Shown here: one piece after another, positions 61,720 through 64,000 of the stretch | How the letters are laid out: each line of letters starts with the position of its first letter | Numbering within the stretch: position 1 is the stretch's first letter | Origin: Lichtheimia corymbifera B2541 | Lineage: Eukaryota; Mucoromycota; Mucoromycetes; Mucorales; Lichtheimiaceae | Reading direction: 5' to 3' | Length of the DNA stretch: 64,000 nucleotides | Assembly: GCA_000697475.1 (NCBI GenBank) | Contig: JNEU01001137.1 | Location: forward strand, 124,001 to 188,000 | The notes under the pieces: model-generated | Told to the model about the DNA's origin: nothing | The model's database searches: none | Seen by the model: the letters and a program-made list of their open reading frames with translations, nothing else | Translations under genes and position numbers: made by a program

Positions 61720-63290
61720 CTTGCCAGGTTACATATACATACATATGTAGCCCTTTCATCTCATTTGCAATTGTTCCCCAACCATCGCATGTGACGATTC
61801 TCCTACTTCAGCCCGTCATCTCTAACCTTCAATTATCTTGATCCGAGGCGGTTTGACTGATGAATGTTGGTGCAGCAGCTGTACCAGCTCACCCCAAATC
61901 CGCCTGCCCATAGTCTCTTTCAATATACATCCTCCCATTATTCAAAGATTTTCATAATAAGCATATAGGCTTTATAGGAACCAAATTGAGCAGCATGCCC
62001 AAGAGCATGTTGTGTGAAAGTTTCAAGTTCGAGATGGGTAATGCAACGTGTAGTTTTTACTTGAATAGAGTTGATCGGCATGCCCTAGTGGATCGTACGT
62101 CCAAGTTTCAAGTTGTAGATGGGGAATCCCAAGGTAATCCATATTGCTTCGATAAATCATGAATCCGGCGCATACCCAATTTCCGACCAGCATAGTAAAT
62201 CCCACATTATACCCTCCCATTCAAAATTCTAAAGTAAAGCATGAGGTCTTTATGAGAACGAAATTGATCAACGTGCACGAGAGTATCTTGTGTAGAAGTT
62301 TCAGGTTCATATATGGGTAATCTCAAGCTCATGGAGCGCCCACCCTATATATATTCCCATTCGTTCATCGTCCGACGCCCCCATTTCAAATATCATAATG
62401 AAGCATATGGTTTTTATTTGAATGGAGTTGATTAGCATGTCGAAGCCCACGGTCTGACCAAGTTTGACGATGGAGGAGGGCAACGGCGGGGGGGTGCACT
62501 ATACACCCTACTTGGGTCCCGCCCGTCCATTGTCTCCCCTATATTTGGACCCTCGGATTCATTGGATTACCATAATGAACCATACGGTTTTAAATGAATG
62601 AAGATGATCAGCATGTCCCAGCGAACCTGCTTACCAAGTTTCAAGTTTCAAGTGGGCAATTCCAAGGTAATTCATACTAAAGGACATTTCATGAATCCGG
62701 CCGGGGTACGGAATTTCAGGAGATCATAGTAAGCCCCACATTACACCCTGCCATTCAAAACTTTTAAATGAAGTGTGGGTTCTTTATTAAGACAAAGTTG
62801 ATCAGCATGTCCAAGAGCATCTTGTGTGCAAGTTTGAGGTCAAGGTGAGCAATGTCGATATCATGGATCAATTTACAGTGTGCATGGAGATGTCTGACAG
62901 CTCAACCAACTTAAATTTGCAGCTCTTCCACTTGCAGCTTTCTTGTCTCTTCCTCCCATTCTCAACTGTTGCCCCATTCAAGCACAACTACCGCCTGCGA
63001 ACGATTGTCCTGCTTCAACCCATCATGTCAATCCTGCAGTTCTCTTGATCCGAATGTCTTTGACTGAATGGCAACTGCATGGCGCGTACACTCCACCTTC
63101 TTTGCACAATCCTCTGCCACAACCAAACGTAACAGCAGTAACCATGAACAAGGTCTTTTACTCCATTATCTCAAGTCACTTGCAGCGACCTGCCTTACAG
63201 CCTTTTTCATGTCAACAGCAGACAGCCATTGTACAGAAGCAGCTTTATTTACGTGCAGCAACTTGCTGTAGTACCAGTGGATGGGATGTC
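61720..63290 (+). repeat. Dispersed-repeat block, right copy
   Basis: Contains diverged monomers near 61960, 62060, 62230, 62390, 62570 and 62760 of the same family as the left end. The stretch from about 62920 to 63270 is closely similar, by eye, to 3005-3378 in the same orientation. One part about 30 nt long is missing relative to the left copy near 63103. No transposon protein is visible. Confidence 0.8.
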
Positions 63291-64000
63291 ATATCAGTTA
63301 TCACGTACGCCGCAATACATGCAACGTTCTCCTGGTTGAGCTGCAATGGAAATGACCAAGCAAGCGATTGACCAACAGCAATGGATATCGATGGATAGAT
63401 GCAATCAACCGCAGTGATGAGAAAGACATCCTGGAATGTTGCTTTGGTTACTTGGCGCGTCATCAGCAGGAACGATGGATCCTATCACATGGATACGCCT
63501 GAGGAGGAAGATGGATGGCACGGAATTGACGAAGGGACTTGTATCTTTGACAAGAGGTGTTTTACAGCCATGGACGATATGGAATACTCAAATTAAATCA
63601 CACACCAGCTATTTCCAATCATGGACGAAGGATGTTTATGACGGCAGCAATCTAGAATACAATGACACAGTTATCCCTGTTGCCCTCTATGTGTTTTACC
63701 CGTACCCTATTCAATCATATTATTTACTTGATAAACATCCCCACTACTATGTCTTATTCTTCGACTTGTTCATTGAAGGAAAATTGGATTCAACATGATA
63801 ATTAAGAGGATGTCTTGCCATCAGCTCATATGTGCGCGATGTGAATCACTTGGGTGGCTTCTGGATTAAAGGGGGAAATAGTAACTTGAGGTCGGAAAGT
63901 GAGTTTGGATCACTTAGATCATTGTATGCATCGAGATGCCTTTGGCCTTTTGTGAAAGTGTACATCAATTTAAGCATCCTAGTTCACATAATGATAGACG
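63291..64000. other. Window end, no recognisable gene
   Basis: A frame of about 110 codons runs through 63436-63798 but does not open with a well-supported ATG and matches no family I know. It could be a remnant of a longer gene or of the adjoining repeat. Confidence 0.4.

Noticed and set aside
1..64000. CRISPR arrays, bacterial operons, rRNA operons
   Set aside because: The repeats seen are microsatellites, minisatellites or long inverted repeats without CRISPR-like spacers, and the coding regions are spliced eukaryotic genes. No rRNA was seen; tRNA genes could not be excluded without a covariance-model search.

Overview
The window is nuclear DNA of a filamentous fungus. Almost every gene is split by short introns (about 50-150 bp, GT-AG, one GC-AG), genes are tightly packed on both strands, and the set includes typical fungal families (siderophore-iron transporter, GPR1/FUN34/YaaH acetate carrier, LCL2, fungal sugar porter, GH5 mannanase). 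It also keeps genes absent from budding yeast: YEATS2, an ASXH-domain protein, DCAF4 and a fatty acyl-CoA reductase/acyltransferase fusion. This suggests an early-diverging fungus, most likely Mucoromycota; that placement is inference and no marker here proves it.

Layout. 1-4.5 kb: non-coding repeats, starting with four 519-bp tandem units that each hold a roughly 180-bp-arm inverted repeat. 4.5-9.5 kb: sugar transporter and secreted endo-beta-mannanase, both on the minus strand. 10.4-16.4 kb: ribosomal protein uL24 (RPL26), F-box/LRR protein, AT-hook/ASXH chromatin protein and DCAF4. 16.65-33.3 kb: the giant AAA+ ATPase midasin (MDN1/REA1, 14 exons, 5,284 residues as spliced here), followed after only 32 bp by LCL2. 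33.9-39.2 kb: NBP35, TAF11 and an intron-bearing, restriction-modification-type adenine-N6 DNA methyltransferase. 39.5-42.5 kb: a 46-bp tandem repeat, COA6, MsrA and two possible small genes. 42.7-49.6 kb: the reductase/acyltransferase fusion and an acetate carrier. 49.8-60.7 kb: Notchless (NLE1/RSA4), a LaeA/UMTA-like methyltransferase, YEATS2 and a siderophore transporter. 61.7-63.3 kb: the same dispersed repeat family as at the left end.

Functional threads. Large-subunit ribosome assembly is represented by midasin, its substrate Notchless/Rsa4 and uL24. Transcription and chromatin are represented by TAF11, YEATS2, the ASXH protein and the putative DNA adenine methylase. Metal and mitochondrial biology are represented by NBP35, COA6 and the siderophore transporter. 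Ubiquitin-ligase adaptors are the F-box protein and DCAF4.

I checked splice models by hand: the joined exons of every multi-exon gene listed give a frame divisible by three with conserved family motifs across the junctions. The two observations I rate most worth following are the orphan Eco57I/TaqI-like adenine methylase with a nuclear-localisation-like motif, and the reductase/acyltransferase fusion whose acyltransferase has lost the catalytic His of its HX4D motif.
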